Origin: Torreya grandis | Lineage: Eukaryota > Streptophyta > Pinopsida > Cupressales > Taxaceae | Assembly: GCA_037957365.1 (NCBI GenBank) | Contig: JARHVA010004230.1 | Coordinates: 808,501 to 872,500 of the forward strand | DNA: 64,000 nucleotides | Direction: 5' to 3' | Part shown: piece after piece, positions 13,716 to 26,925 of the stretch | How positions within the stretch are numbered: the stretch's first letter is position 1 | Layout of the letters: each line of letters begins with the position of its first letter | The notes under the pieces: generated by a model | Told to the model about the DNA's origin: nothing | The model's input: the letters and a program-made list of their open reading frames with translations, nothing else | The model's database searches: none | Translations under genes and position numbers: made by a program

Positions 13716-16700
13716 GGGGGGTGAATTAGCCTTTAAAAAAATTCTTTATAAATATTTATTATGAAATCATAGATCATTTAAATAAGCATGCATATCTTAA
13801 TAAGCATAAGCACCAATCCATAAGAGTCTGAAACACATGAACATAGTATATATGCGGAAAACCCTCAATAAGAATAACAAACATTGATGACGAAAATATA
13901 ATATATTCCTATAATAAAAAAACCATATTTATTTAAGCACCTAATTCACATGGATAACCAACCCCAACTATCTAAGCACCAACTCAACTAGGCTTTAACA
14001 AGCACCAACTTATAATGAGCTACCAACCACCTAGATAATTCAAAACCAAATCAGCCACCTAAAACACTTGATAATTTTTAGAAAGAATTTTTTTATATAA
14101 TATATGATGATATTATTCCTCTACTCTTTACACTCTTATATCCCTCTCAAACTAGCCTCTAGCCTTTTTCACTCAACTAGCCCTCTTCTTGACTTGATTA
14201 TGTCATATGACCTTAATCCTCATATGTATAACTATTATATGATACTAATGACACCAATTTTATGTTCTAAAATACATTATTATCATTATCAAATTTTTGT
14301 TTTATTCACTTGTTCTCCACTGACACAAATAGGCCTAAAATTGCCTAGTATATATAAAAGTCACTTGATCATATCCTTCTTAGTCAAATACATACTTAAA
14401 ATTATTTGGACATGTATATGGCTTATCATACCATAATAAAACACTTACATCATAATTTTATCACACATTTTTTTTTAATATCTCAATTAGCCCTTACTCC
14501 TCTTTTAGGTCTTATGGAGACCTAATATGCCTTCTTAGCAACATGTTACCCTTTAATTTTATTGAAACACTTTCAAAATTCAAGAACATAATGTAAAATT
14601 AATATTCAAATCAAATATACCCTATCCAACTTTAAATTATTTTTACAACACCTTATAGGTTCAACCATCACTTGAACCTTCTCTCAAAACATTGTTCATA
14701 ATAAGCCTATGCATACATAGAAAATCTATTTTGAACAATTGAAGCATAAACATAATTTTGATGAAAACCCATGGAAAAAATTACATATTCATAAAAATAA
14801 TGACCTCAAGGTCATAAAAAAACTTCATTATATTCTTTAATTCAATTTATATAGGTTTAAACTCTTCTCCACAAGATGCTCACTTATAACTACCAACTAG
14901 ATGCAAAACATAGTGAAGGAAACATGAACTTATGATACCTAATTTAACATACTCAAGGGGTTAGAATGCATTAAAATTATATTATAACATCATTATAATA
15001 AACTAAAACTAAAATATCATAATATATAATGGAAAATATTGGTCTTATAGACAAATCTAGTGACATTATCTCTCATAGACTTCACTCAGTCAGACAAGCC
15101 ATTTTGGCTTCACTGTTCCAACCTCTTACATTGATTTCAAAGATTTAAAAAAAAAAGTATAGATAAATAATTTCCCAAAAAAAACATAATATTCATTAGG
15201 TTAATAAACTTAGGGAAAATAACTTCCAACTCATCACTGTAACTTGTTTACCCAAATCTAGCAGTTTGGCTTTAAACATAGTCATGGTGATAATGACTTT
15301 CAACACCTATGTAGACACTTTCAAAGACTTAAAATGATTCTTATTATCTTATTATATAATTATGTAACTCTTATATATAAATATACCATGGTAAAGTGAC
15401 AATATTGGTCTTGCAAACCAATCTCATAACCTTACACCTTCACTATCTTATCTACACTAGACAAGTCAACTTTTGAGAAACATTTTCATCATATCCACTG
15501 ACCTCCTAAATTTTTATCTAGTATGAACATTTATTATAGGTCATATAAAAATTTCATACACTTGGATTCATAACTATTCCTTAACACATCCCTAATATAT
15601 TTCTCGCTTTTGTTTAGTATTATCATTGTCTACACCATTAGGTATTTTAGAGATAAGTCAACTTGCATAATCTGTTTAGCACACCTAAGGTATAAATCAT
15701 AATAAAAACCACCATTGTCATATAATACAAGTATCAATCATCAACATTAATCCATTTATCAAATTTGACTTAGTCAATTGTACCTACTACAACAAATATA
15801 TAAGAAACAAGGCTTTTCTTGTAGGGTCTATTCACTCCCCTAACAAGCCAATCAAACCTATAAATGACTGACAGAGCTTAATGAAACATCCAATCACTTT
15901 TATCTCCATACCAAATCATTTGGGAAATTTTTTATCAACTAATTTCATATTGGGGCACTATTATAGTTATTTGAGGGTTTAAACCATCTTATAGTCTTAA
16001 CTATCATTCATAAATCTTAGCCTCTTACTCCAAAAACCAATGCTTGAAATTTTAGATAGGACTCTTCCCCATATTCCATGAATATATTAATTCCTCATGC
16101 AGATGATGTATGTGCCAACAAACACTTGAAAAATACTATCCAAGATCTAATCACCTAATGCACATACCATAAAATATTCTATCATGATTAAATAGTGTCA
16201 AACATTCTTCATATGTCTTTCCAATAGTTTTTGAATCCTAATTAGGCTAAGAAGGGTCTAGAACTAGTTTTGTCAAAGTTTTGACTGAAGTACTTACCCC
16301 TATAGGCTTCACCTTGAAACTCTTCTAAGTGATTCAATTCCTCTTATGAATGATCAATAAACCTTATACAAATACTCTTCTTTTAATTTTTAATAAAACA
16401 TTTGCATAGCTCACTTAGATCATCTTCAAATATTCTTACATAGATCTTTAGATCTTGACTAAGGATCTTCATAGCACACTTAGATCATCTTCAAATCTGC
16501 ATACATATATATTTAAATCTCAAATAAGTAACTTCATATCTCATTATGCTCTATGCTGAGTTTTCAAAACTATTGATGACTTCTCAAGCCTTTAATTTTT
16601 TTTCTCAGCAGAGAGATATTAGATTGCCTTCAAAAAAACTACTTAACATCAACCTCATTCACCATTATTACACTCTCTCTCTATCATAAAAATAACACTC

Positions 16701-16792
16701 AATATGTTGGCATAATAGCTCATCATACACATACCTCAAAGCTTACATGACCATGAATATTCATAATAAACTTTGACATCAATGACAACATA
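13716..16792. mobile_element. LTR-like non-coding tract, probably a non-autonomous element
   Basis: It opens with GGAGGGGGGGTGAATTAGCC, a polypurine run followed by a sequence type I associate with plant LTR starts. Its right end, read on the minus strand, begins TGTTGTCATTGATGTCAAAG, which resembles a plant LTR start. Between lies 3 kb with no coding sequence but internal repeats: blocks near 15,034 and 15,402 share AATATTGGTCTT and ACAAGTCAAC or ACAAGCC, and a 65-bp tandem lies at 16,405-16,550. The 110-codon open frame at 14,104-14,436 has no protein-like features. Paired LTRs and target duplications were not found, so the boundaries are tentative. Confidence 0.35.
16405..16550. repeat. 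65-bp tandem repeat, two and a bit copies
   Basis: The block CATAGC(T/A)CACTTAGATCATC begins at 16,405 and 16,470. A weaker third start, CATATCTC, lies at 16,535. The spacing is 65 bases each time. Confidence 0.65.
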
Positions 16793-17445
16793 AACATCCC
16801 TCTACTGGGTAGGGGAAGGTTTTTCCCATTTTCATCTTATAACCTTTAGATAATATAAGGATTGGTTTAGATTTCTCTAAACTAGTCTTCTATTGAGTTA
16901 ATACTTTTTTGATTTGCATAAGTGGTTGATCTTTTCTCCCTTTGTAGGTTATTGATCTTCACCTAGATGCTAGTGAACTAGTCTTATATAGGTTACATGG
17001 TGTGTGAAAATGCTAATGATTATGATTGTAGTGAAAAAGGATTGATAGTGTCTTAAATTAGACCTCTCATTCATCTTCCTCAAGTTATAGTAATTTAGCA
17101 TAACCTTCATGTGAAACTTAGTTTAAGATTCATTTGGAGAGAGTGTCTTAGTAATTAGTCTTGGTTTTGGTCCATAAGTGTTTTTTAAGGATCAATTAGA
17201 GGAGATATAACATAGTGGTGAGTCACCTCCTGTAGTATAGGATATGATTTCATATCTTTCTTTTACCCCTTTTTAATAGAAAAGTAAGTAGGTTTAAGTA
17301 GTAGTTAAGCTTAGATTATGCATTAGGGGAGCTAGCTCCAAAACTAGAGACTCACCTCACCCACTAGGCTACCCACAACTATAGGTTATTCCATTATATA
17401 ATCTAGATGAGATAGGTCTAAAACTCCTTTGCCTCAAGGGTGAAA
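16793..17445 (-). repeat. Dispersed repeat P, copy 3 (inverted)
   Basis: The reverse complement aligns with copies 1 and 2 along its whole length. In plus orientation it starts with TAGGGGAAGGTTTTTCCC, passes GAGAGAGTGTCTTAGTAATTAG and GGGGAGCTAGCTCC, and ends at CCTTTGCCTCAAGGGTGAAATCC. It abuts the LTR-like start TGTTGTCATTGATGTCAAAG on the minus strand, which suggests that P is the internal 3' region just before an LTR in this copy. Confidence 0.7.
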
Positions 17446-18791
17446 TCCAAACTAATAATAATAGTTAATATCCAAAAAATCCAAGTATGAAAAAAAATTT
17501 ATAAACATAATGGGACTAATCCTTTTGGTAGAAGTAGTTTTGAAATATTTTAAAATATAAATGAACATGAAATCATCATTTATAAGAAATATTTATAATG
17601 ACTCAGAATAAAACATGTATCTAAGATTCCAAAGTGGATGACAATCAAATTGAGCTTGATAGGGCCAAGAATTTTCATAATTCATATATTGCATAGGTCT
17701 ACTTTTCTTCTATGAAAAGGGATGTGGTGGTCACAAAAATGTGTTCATGTAGTGGGGAGAGCAGAGGATCTCTAGGTGGAATGATATGTATTAGTGATTG
17801 AGAGATATCAATTAGAAGATGAGTTATATTGGTAGTAGATTCCTATATTGGTGGTAGATTTAGATATGAGTAGGAACATATTTTTAGAGTATGTTTAATT
17901 ATAGGATGAGTATATGACACTTAGGGTGATATTGGTGACCTATGATGCCTGATATATCTTGATCAAGGTCACATGACCCAATTGGTGAATCTACCTCTCG
18001 TGTATCCTTGGTGGATGATGTTGATGTAAATGTTGATTAATATTTAGTTGTTAGCAACCAAGGGTTGATTGTAGACTAGTTTTTTATATGATCACTTTTT
18101 ATATGTATGGAAATTTTTTATGAGTTATATAAATTCTAAAATTTATTTTATTTATTTAGTGTTTTTTTAATCTTTTAAATTTTGTATCCTTGAGTAAATT
18201 ACCAACTAGATGCATATATAAATTCATCATATATATTTAGTATTTTAATATTTACAATTACATTATCTAAGTCATCATGCATATGTAATTTATGACATTC
18301 AACTAGTAATTGTGTTGGTTTGGGAACCTATACTTGGGTATGCACTTTAGTATTTATAGAATTAGAATATTCTTGCATGGAGATATTTGTTTATATTAGT
18401 ATAATCATTTTTTATCTTTAATAGTAATTGAAAATTGAAAGGAACATATTTGAATGCTTGGAATTTTGAATGAGTTTTATATTACATTATGAAATTTTTA
18501 AAATGAAATAAGTATTTTAGTGTAGAGTTAATTTACATTTTATTTAAGAGCATAAAAATTGTTATCATGGTGTCTATTCATGCCATGTTAATTAAAAAAT
18601 GTTTGAACTTTGATTTTATACAAACAATGTTGGGGATGATAATAATTAACATGTAAAGTAATTAGAAATTTTATTTTAGAATTTAGGTAACATATCTTGT
18701 GGATTTTCATTTGAATAAGATATGTTAATATGTGTTTTAATTAAGGCTATATCTGGATTAAGAATTTTTACTTTAGGAAAATATTTTTCAA
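17446..18791. other. No gene recognised
   Basis: AT-rich sequence without an open frame of note. A slightly less AT-rich stretch at 17,700-18,070 has no recognisable domain on either strand. Confidence 0.4.
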
Positions 18792-19087
18792 TTTATGTGA
18801 AAATTTTAATTACTTAGATTTATATTCAAAATTATATACTGAAGTATTAAGGTGTGGTATTATATTAATGTGTTTATTGTGAGTGTGATTTGATTGTTGA
18901 GACTTATTAGAGATATGTGTATTAAATTGTATTTTTTCCTTTATGTGAAAATTTGAATTGCTTAGATTTATATTCAAAATTATATACCGAAGTATTGAGG
19001 TGTGGTATTTTATTAGTGTGTTTATTGTGAGTGTGAATTAATTTTTGAGACTTATTATAGATATGTGCATTAAATTGAGGTTATTTT
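18792..19087. repeat. 148-bp tandem duplication
   Basis: TTTATGTGAAAATTT begins at 18,792 and again at 18,940. The following TTAGATTTATATTCAAAATT, GAAGTATT(A/G)AGGTGTGGTAT and TGTTTATTGTGAGTGTGA blocks recur at the same offset. There are two copies with scattered substitutions. Confidence 0.85.
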
Positions 19088-19099
19088 AATTCATTAGGT

Positions 19100-20031
19100 T
19101 TAACATATTCAAGTAACTCAATGTCTTCTTGCATATGATTTGAAACATTAATAATACCTAACTCTTCTTCTAATGTTAAGGCCTCATAACAAAGAGCTAA
19201 AAATTATTTACATGTATCATAAAGTATTTTTTATATTAAAGGATAAATGAGACCTTGGGTGAAGATATATTTCACCTATAAATATATGGGATGGTGAATT
19301 AAATGATACATACAAGTTTAAAATATTTAGATATAATCACAAACTTTCTCAAAATTTCCTTGATGTAATGTGAGTAATTTATCAAGAGTAACCCTAGGTC
19401 CCTTATTTCAAATATATTGGATTAAAAAAGCTTCTTCAAGTTTAAGATAAGTTTAAAAGGATCCATTAGGAAGAGAATGGAAAAAAGTGAGTGCACAACC
19501 TTATAGACTCCTACGAAGTAATTGTAACAACATTTTACTACCATTATAACCATTAATTATTTCATGAAAAGCTTTAAGGTGTAAATAAGGGTCATAATTT
19601 CCATAAAATATGGAAAATGTGTGGAATTTGAGGTTATTAGGTAAATATGAATATAGGATATTACACATAATAGGATTACCAAGGATAGCATTAGAGTCAA
19701 CCCAAGTGTGATACACTTTACTCTATAAGGATAAATGGTCTTTTTTCTCTTTAAAATCACCTACAACATGCATTATGGAAATGACCTCTTGGGAAGGTAT
19801 GTTAATATTTATAATAGGCTCACTTAAGGGTTAAATTATGTTTTTAATCTTAGTCATTTTTTCACTATTGATAATAGGATAAGTATGCTTAGGATCAAAT
19901 TATTCCTTAGAGATGGTTAGTTTTGGACATTTATCTACCTTTAATATAGCATTAATGTGTAAAGGTATACCATGTGTATCTAAAATAGGTGATGTGGCCT
20001 TATGAGTACTATAATCCTCTTTTTTAGACAT
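19100..20031 (-). pseudogene. Ty3-type gag relic (capsid domain)
   Basis: On the minus strand an ATG at 20,029-20,031 opens an intact 43-codon frame (MSKKEDYSTHKATSP). A stop and frame change follow, then a 71-codon frame at 19,501-19,716 containing DPYLHLKAFHEIINGYNGSK, and after its stop GCALTFFHSLPNGSF at 19,455-19,500. The last part matches the retrotransposon gag core, where ALxWFxxLPxGSIxS(F/Y) is typical. It is followed by the expected helical LEEAF, KGPRVTLDKLL and NFEKVCDYI segments down to about 19,300. This fits a plant Ty3 element. Several stops and shifts make it a pseudogene. No protease or RT follows on the left, so pol was lost or never present. Confidence 0.6.
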
Positions 20032-20099
20032 TTTATTATTTGTAAGGGATAAGGAGAAATATCTTTATAATATGCATGTATTTTATTATCACTGAGAAA

Positions 20100-21526
20100 A
20101 TGATAGTGGAGAAGTATCTAGATTAAGATTAGGAGGAACATACTTTTCATCATTATATACATAATATTCATCATACCAATCCTCATTATAGTAAATATAG
20201 TTGTGATTTGATCATTAATACAAAGAGAGGAAGTAAAAATTATCTTGCTTTATATTATAGGTGACGAGAGTTATATGAGAACGATGACATGTAGATTCAT
20301 TATTTATGGGATATAAAGGATATATGGTATTATCACTAATATGGTTGTATTGAGCCTCATGGAAATAAGAGAGATGGTTTTTTCATTAATAACACCATAT
20401 TTATAAGTAGGTTACAACCTAAGAAATGGTATATAATAAGAAATAGGTTGATATTTATGTTATAAAGTAGCTTCTAATGAAGGGAATGAGGAAAGAGTGT
20501 GAGTGGAATCCAAGTGCACATCCATAGAGTAAAATATATAGAGTAAAATATATGTGTGATAAAAGAGTGCACATCCATAGTGGATACTAAATGGGAATCT
20601 ATAGAGTAAAATATATCTGTGATAAAAGATGATTCAAAATATATATCTAAATTAGTTTCTATAGGATGCACCAAAAATGAATCTATATGTGTATCTAAAG
20701 AGGACACTAAAATAAAATCTGAAGTGAAATCTATAAGTGTGATCAAATATTAATCATATAGATATATGAAAAATAGTGTATAAAGGATTCATAAAAGATA
20801 ATTATATAGGTGTATATAAATAGTAATCTAAAAGATAATCTAAAGAGGAATCTATATGTGTGAGCAAATAATAAATAAAAGAGAGATCCAAAAGAGTGTA
20901 TAAAGGAAGCACCAAAGAGTAATTTAGAGGTGTATATAAATAGGAATATAAATGAGAATCCAAAGAGGAATGTGTAGGTGTGAGAAAATCAAAATCAAAA
21001 TCTAAATAGAAAATATTGTCCTAAGAATTCTCTAAAGAAAAATATAGAGGTGTCTAAATATTAATCTAAAGGATAATCCAAAGAGTAATTTATAGGTGTA
21101 AGCAAAGGGAAATCTAGAGAGTAATTTAGAAGATAATCCAAAGAGGAACATAGTGATGTAAGTGAAGGTAAATCCAAAGTAGAAGCTATAAAAATACCAA
21201 ATGGGAATCCATAAGCATTATAAACTTTAATTTCAAAGAAGAACCTAAAAAGGGTTCTAGAGGATGATCTAAAGAGGAATATAAAGATGAAGAAAAAGGT
21301 GCATCTTGTTCCTCTTCGATATAGACATAGCTAGATGTTTCATATTAAAATGGTTTATTTGTATCCATGATATAAATATTAAAATCATCCATATAATCAT
21401 CTTCCATAATTTTTTCTTATTTTTATTTGTCTATTCAACTTGATCATAATAAAGTGGGACAACATGAGTGGAAAATAATTCATCAAGAGGAGGAATTCTA
21501 TAAACATATCTATTTTGACTATCCAT
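20100..21526 (-). pseudogene. Repetitive N-terminal region of the same gag relic
   Basis: A minus-strand ATG at 21,524-21,526 starts MDSQNRYVYRIPPLDELFS. An acidic segment follows, then several hundred bases of short degenerate repeats that read as variants of THIDSSLD and SSLDYPLD in one frame. Downstream, near 20,100-20,350, is a Tyr/Asn-rich segment with NEDWYDEYYVYNDEKYVPP. It lies directly upstream of the gag core at 19.1-20.0 kb on the same strand, so it was probably the gag N-terminus or a short upstream ORF. Stops are frequent. The repeat unit at DNA level resembles AATCTAAAGAGGAATCTATA. Function is unknown. Confidence 0.45.
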
Positions 21527-22600
21527 GGTAATTGTAATGAATTTGAATAGAAGAAATACAATCTTAAAGTTGACCATTAATCTATAATATTCAAGTAATT
21601 AGTGATTAAGCACATGATGCAATAAAAAATCAATGTATGATAGGAAATATAGGAAAGGGTCTTGAATGATTTGTAGACTCTTAGATATACTTTCACACTC
21701 ATTTATTAGTGTCAACCCAATGTTTCATAACACTAAATATAGAGTTAAAACCATTATTATATTACACTAACCCCATTTTTAGGGTAGGTTGAGAGTAACT
21801 TCCCTAGATGATATGCTCCTCTTAAGTTCATCAAAAAATTAGATGAATAAAAAATCATCTTATTAGTGTAAATAAGGGTTCCATAGGCCTTTCAAATATA
21901 CTATGAGGTATGGGGAAACTAAATTATGTTTTTATATCTATACTATGGCTATGATTATTAGATTAAAACTCCTCATGCCATGATGTCTAAAATACAACAT
22001 TATGTATCCTTTCATGACAGTAGACAAGTAGTATTAAAACTACTGGAACATGGTTTCTATAGCAAAAAAAATGAAAGATAAATAAAAATAAAGAGAGATT
22101 TTTGTGTTGGAATTGAAAATTTATTATTTTATGATATTATTTTTTTATTGAAATCCTAGACCACATAAAAATCAACAAACAATAAGGAATATATTATTAC
22201 ATAATAAAGAACTAGAATTGTAAGAGGTCTATGCAATATTTTTGAGAACTAAGAGAAGTTACTACAAAAAATAATAGAATTCAAAGAACCAAAAAATAAT
22301 TTGAAATTAGATTTTCTATTTTTTACTTAATATAACAATTCATAAAAATAGTAAATTGTAATTTTTGAGAAATATATAGAATATTTTTCCAATCAAAAAG
22401 ATGTTTTTAATTAAGTTCACATGAATATAAAAAACCTCTGATAATTTTTCAAATTAAACTATTTTAAACTAGTTATGAGTCAATAAAATTGTAATTATTA
22501 CATGCTAATCATGAAGAAAGACTATAATATGCATAATGGAAATTATGTATCTACAAAAAAATGGAAAACTATTTTATAAATATAATACCTTTTTTATTTG
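21527..22600. other. No gene recognised; possible upstream leader of the gag relic
   Basis: Very AT-rich sequence upstream of the minus-strand gag relic. I found no PBS or LTR end in it. Confidence 0.35.
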
Positions 22601-22639
22601 ATAAGGGTGAACGTTGTTGAAGTAGGAGTTATGAACTAG

Positions 22640-22945
22640 ATAAGTGAGGGTTTTGATAACTGGTCCCATAAAAAAGAGAGGGTTTTAAATAATGTACCCA
22701 TAACCAAAAGGATTTAAATAATCCCAAAACCATACTAGATCAAAAAAAGAGGGTTTGATGTCTCCCATAACCATATCAAAATAAGGTTTGATGGCTCCCA
22801 TAACCATAATAGATCAAAAAAATAAGAGGGTTTGGTGAATCCCACAACAATATCACTAAGAGGGTTTTAAGGAAAGACAACTCCTTATCCAATAACCTTA
22901 TAAAATCAAGGAAGACAACTCCTTATCCAATAAATAATGTAGACA
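22640..22945. repeat. Imperfect short tandem repeats
   Basis: Variants of AGAGGGTTTGATG followed by CTCCCATAACCATA recur five to six times between 22,670 and 22,860, roughly every 45-55 bases. They are followed by two copies of GACAACTCCTTATCCAATAA about 42 bases apart. Confidence 0.65.
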
Positions 22946-23739
22946 ATAGTTGTCACACTTTAGGAGAACTTCTTTAAAGCTTATGATATAGAATAGAAAC
23001 CATCCATGAATAGGAAGTATTACAATAATTTTTGATCTCCTTGAGACATCTGCATAACCTCTATCTATTTGAATCACAAAAAGTGGGATTTCACACAACT
23101 AATCCAAATAATAAATAAATCAGTATAAAGAAACATCTAGATCATTCTTCAACAATCTAATAATAACTTGATGCAAGTTAGGAATCTTTAGCCTATAACA
23201 AATCACCTTTATCTCCACTTTGTTAAAGAAACCTTTAATAACATATCTACCATCAATTCTCTTCCTATGATGGTGGTTGGGATAACATTTTCATAATAGG
23301 ATAACTGGCTAAAAAGTAGTACCCTAAGGTTTTGAGACACACCCTAAAAACTAGAAATTGGCAAGTTGTACAAGAGGTATTCTATTTTTTATCTCTATGA
23401 ATCTTCTACAAAACCTCTACACATTTGTGGCATAAATAGTGGACATGCACACTGACTCAACCAAGTAGTCCTTGAATAATGACAATGAGATAACTAGATG
23501 AATTGAAGTATGGATATACCCATACACCTAAAAGAGATAATTCCATCCCAATCCAGTCTAAAATCTTCAAGGGATTATCAAATATCATTATATCCCAATA
23601 TTGGTTTGCCACTAGTTTAATTTGTATTCCTTAAACATCCATGTAAGTGAGTTGATGTGTATTCCTCTATTATACAAATAGAAATGTATCACTTTAATTT
23701 GGTTTCCTATATCATCCATAATCAAAACCTTCCTTGGGT

Positions 23740-24250
23740 TGTTACCAACAACACACACCATAATGAAATAATAAAAAATAATACAACCAAACTTCATCCA
23801 TTTTCTAATGAGAGAGGGAGATAACTTAATATCCATAAGACTATGTGAAACAAGATCCTATAAGATAATACTAGTGTAAAATAAGAGCATAAAGGGTAGA
23901 CAATAATAACTAGCCTTTAGAATCATGAAGCTGATTTGTCTTACCCAACATAATAAAAACCCTTCAAAACTATCATTTGGAAGCATTAAAACTTGTGTAT
24001 TTGTTTCTATGCCATAACCCACCCAAAAATACAAGTTTTTTCATAAGGAAAGCACATGGTTAGCTTAAGGTTTTCCTACCCAATTTTTTTTTTTGGAAAA
24101 TAGTCATTAAAAAAAATACCTCTAAGCTTTCTTCCTTTCCTAATAGTAGAAGGAGATAAGTTAATAGTCATACAACTATGTGAATCAAACTCCCTTGTGA
24201 TAAAAATAATAAAATTCAAGAGAATAAAGGGTATACAATAATATCCATCC
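23740..24250. repeat. Diverged direct repeat, offset about 335 bp
   Basis: GAGATAACTTAATATCCATA near 23,818 recurs as GAGATAAGTTAATAGTCATA near 24,153. Similar sequence surrounds both, including TAAAGGGTAGACAATAATA against TAAAGGGTATACAATAATA. The minus-strand short ORFs at 23,612-23,836 and 24,076-24,462 look alike only because of this duplication. Confidence 0.55.
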
Positions 24251-24299
24251 TTACACATGGAAAAGTCTTCCCACATGGTGAAATAGGTTCTTTGGGGTG

Positions 24300-24790
24300 C
24301 AGCTAACATTCTTCTAGATTGGTATCTGAGGGGACATCCTTGATAACTTATCTTGGAAAATGTTATAGTTATACCAGCATGTTGTCTCAACATTCTAAAC
24401 CCTAATGATATACCAATTTGGGACAACAAAAATTCCACTCTATTTTTTCTACCAAATCCCATCTAAAACCACCAAAACAATACCACCATTTTGTTTTAGA
24501 GAATATACTAGTCTGTAGTATCACTAAACATGACCCAAAATCTATGGATATACCAATTAGAGTTATCACATCTTTCAACATGGGCTTTTCCACTAAAACC
24601 CATCTAGAACATCTAGAAGAAGGCCACCATTTTGTTGTAAGGATTTTACCAGCCCATAATCTGACCAAGTATATTTTGAAACCCATAGATCTACCACTTA
24701 GATTCTACAAATACTTCACTCTATTTTTATCCACCAAACACTACAAAAAATATTTAGTATCAATACTTAGGGTGCATTATACTTTCTCTC
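24300..24790. repeat. About 140-bp tandem repeat, three diverged copies
   Basis: The blocks GATATACCAATTTGGG (24,407), GATATACCAATTAGAG (24,547) and GATCTACCACTTAG (24,688) are spaced by 140 and 141 bases. The CCACCATTTTGTT block and the AAATCCCATCTA/AAACCCATCTA block follow the same spacing. The repeat keeps frames open on both strands (a 175-codon plus frame and minus frames of 94 and 128 codons), but none resembles a known protein. Confidence 0.65.
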
Positions 24791-26479
24791 TAGTTATTTC
24801 CCACCCAATAGGACTTTCTTATCTCAAAAATCTAGCTAGATCTAGGTTTGGATCATCCCCTTCACCCTCCTTTTCTTCCATTCTAACTCTAAAATTTGAA
24901 TTCCTTCCCCCACTCCTCCTGCTAAGCTCCATCCTTAAAATTTGAAAAATAACCATCTACAAAATCTTGTTATGTTTCTAGTGGTAATTTATAAATATAA
25001 GATATGATTTTATATAAAATTAGTGAATTTAAATAACCCAAAAATTAATTACAAAATAAATGTCTATTTTCACTTATGAAAGAATTTACTAAAAATAGTA
25101 AATTACAATATTTGAATAATTTAAGAAACATGTTTTTAATTAAAAAAATAGGTCTTTTTTTATTGTGTATAAAAAATAAAACCTTCAATGGTTTTATAAA
25201 TACATCTAAATGACTCAAATATTACATAAAAACCCCTAGTCAAGTGTTAGGGTCTAACAATGTTTGACAATATGGGGGTTCAACAAAATGTTTATACCAT
25301 TTTTAATAATAATTAACTAATTTGAAAAGAGATAATATAATATAAACATGTATACAACAATGTGCAATAAAATGTACTAAAGTACAAAACTTCAAGTAAG
25401 TTAAAATGATGAATTGTAAAAATTGAAATATATACTTAGCTTATTATTTGCTATTTCATTGAATATAAAAGTTGTTCTTAGATAAATTATTGAATAATAA
25501 TATCTATGAATGTGGTATTACCAAAACATAGAGAATAAATATATTCATGGACAATTCCACATAAGGGTATAAGTGCATAGTGCATTATGTTATAAATACT
25601 ATGATTTTGTCCTATTAGACTATGCACTGGATTTAAAAATTTGGGTATGTTATCTTGTGTATTTATGCATCTTATCTCCACATGTCTAAATTTTATATAT
25701 GGATTAATTTTAAAATAAATTCTATTTCATATACAAGAACCAAATGGGCATTAAATTCAAAATGGGGGACTAGGGTTAATGAAATAACTTATTTTGACTT
25801 AGAAACCCCTATTTAGCTAAGTAATACCTACATAGCCCATATAGACCTCAAGCCAATGTATTTATCCCTCATATATGTGTGTGTACAATCATTTATACAA
25901 TAATATATGATATTGCACCTATGAATACCATTCACACAAGCATTAAAATGATGTATTAAGCCTTGGTACCTACAAACAAACCAATTATTTAGCATATAAA
26001 AATTTATATAGATTTTGATGAATGAAAGTAAGTGAGTTTTACCAATAGAAGACACATATTTACAGAATTTTGTATTTAAATCTATGGGCTCTTTTTTACA
26101 ATAATAAACTAAATTAAAAGAATTAATGATGATAAAAATGGCAATTACCAACATAGAGACTAAAAAATTCCATAAGTTACATTGATACAATTTTGTGCTA
26201 CAATATAGGTCTAATATGTGTCATTATCCATGTTGTTTTAACTTGTCAAAAAATATTAAATAAACATATTAACATAGAAATCAATTGGGGATCCCATAGA
26301 TAAAATGTGATAATATATAATAGTGACATAAAAATAACTTAATAATATGACAAGAGATAAAATAATAAGACTTGAGACACAACACTAAACTAGTTATAGC
26401 CATGTTGACTGGATCAACAAATGCACATGATAGATTGATATCATGAGTTGATCAAGTACACATCAAAATAAATAGCTAG
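24791..26479. other. No gene recognised
   Basis: AT-rich. The minus-strand 120-codon frame at 25,828-26,190 and the 64-codon frame at 25,487-25,681 have hydrophobic, AT-driven composition and no recognisable domain. Confidence 0.35.
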
Positions 26480-26710
26480 TAAACTAAATCATGCATAGAA
26501 TATTGCAAATAAATGAAAGAAAATAATGCAATACTTTGTATCTATCGTACAAAATTAATAATAGAGATGAATTGCTTATATGAAGGGGTGAAGTTCACAA
26601 CTCTCATAGCTCTCAAAATTATCAAAACTCACAACTAAGTATCTCAAACAATCCACAATATACTACCTTAGAATTGCATTACATTTCCATAGAAATATGA
26701 AGGGAGAGAA

Positions 26711-26787
<77 letters not shown>

Positions 26788-26925
26788 CGAGGGAAATATA
26801 CCACACATTCTAGTGAATGTGGGACTAATCTTCCCAAGTAACCCAAATGACCTCTATATCCATAAATAATCTAACATAATGATGTAGGCCAAACCCAGTG
26901 GGAAAAAGGCCTACACCAACCATGT
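26480..26925 (-). mobile_element. LTR-like fragment, probably copia-type, minus strand
   Basis: Read on the minus strand it begins near GTGTAGGCCTTTTTCCCAC, continues through AAGATTAGTCCCACATTC and a TATATA tract, and ends in sequence rich in short T-runs. This order (GTAGGCC-TTTTCCCA block, AGTCCCACATT block, TATA region) is the layout I know from plant copia LTRs and TRIMs. The AT tract has expanded to about 35 units. No second LTR, PBS or PPT was found, so it may be a solo LTR. Ends are approximate. Confidence 0.4.
26715..26784. repeat. (AT)n microsatellite, about 35 units
   Basis: Uninterrupted alternating AT over about 70 bases inside the LTR-like fragment. Confidence 0.97.

Noticed and set aside
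14104..14436. 110-codon plus-strand frame
   Set aside because: It lies within a non-coding LTR-like tract and is Ser/Leu/Tyr-rich as expected from composition.
24418..24945. 175-codon plus-strand frame
   Set aside because: It lies in a 140-bp tandem repeat with open frames on both strands; no domain is seen and composition follows the repeat.
25828..26190. 120-codon minus-strand frame
   Set aside because: Hydrophobic, AT-driven composition, no motif, no neighbouring element signal.
26883..26915. 8-bp inverted repeat TGTAGGCC..GGCCTACA
   Set aside because: It is too short to call a terminator or a transposon end, and it is best explained as part of an LTR start block.
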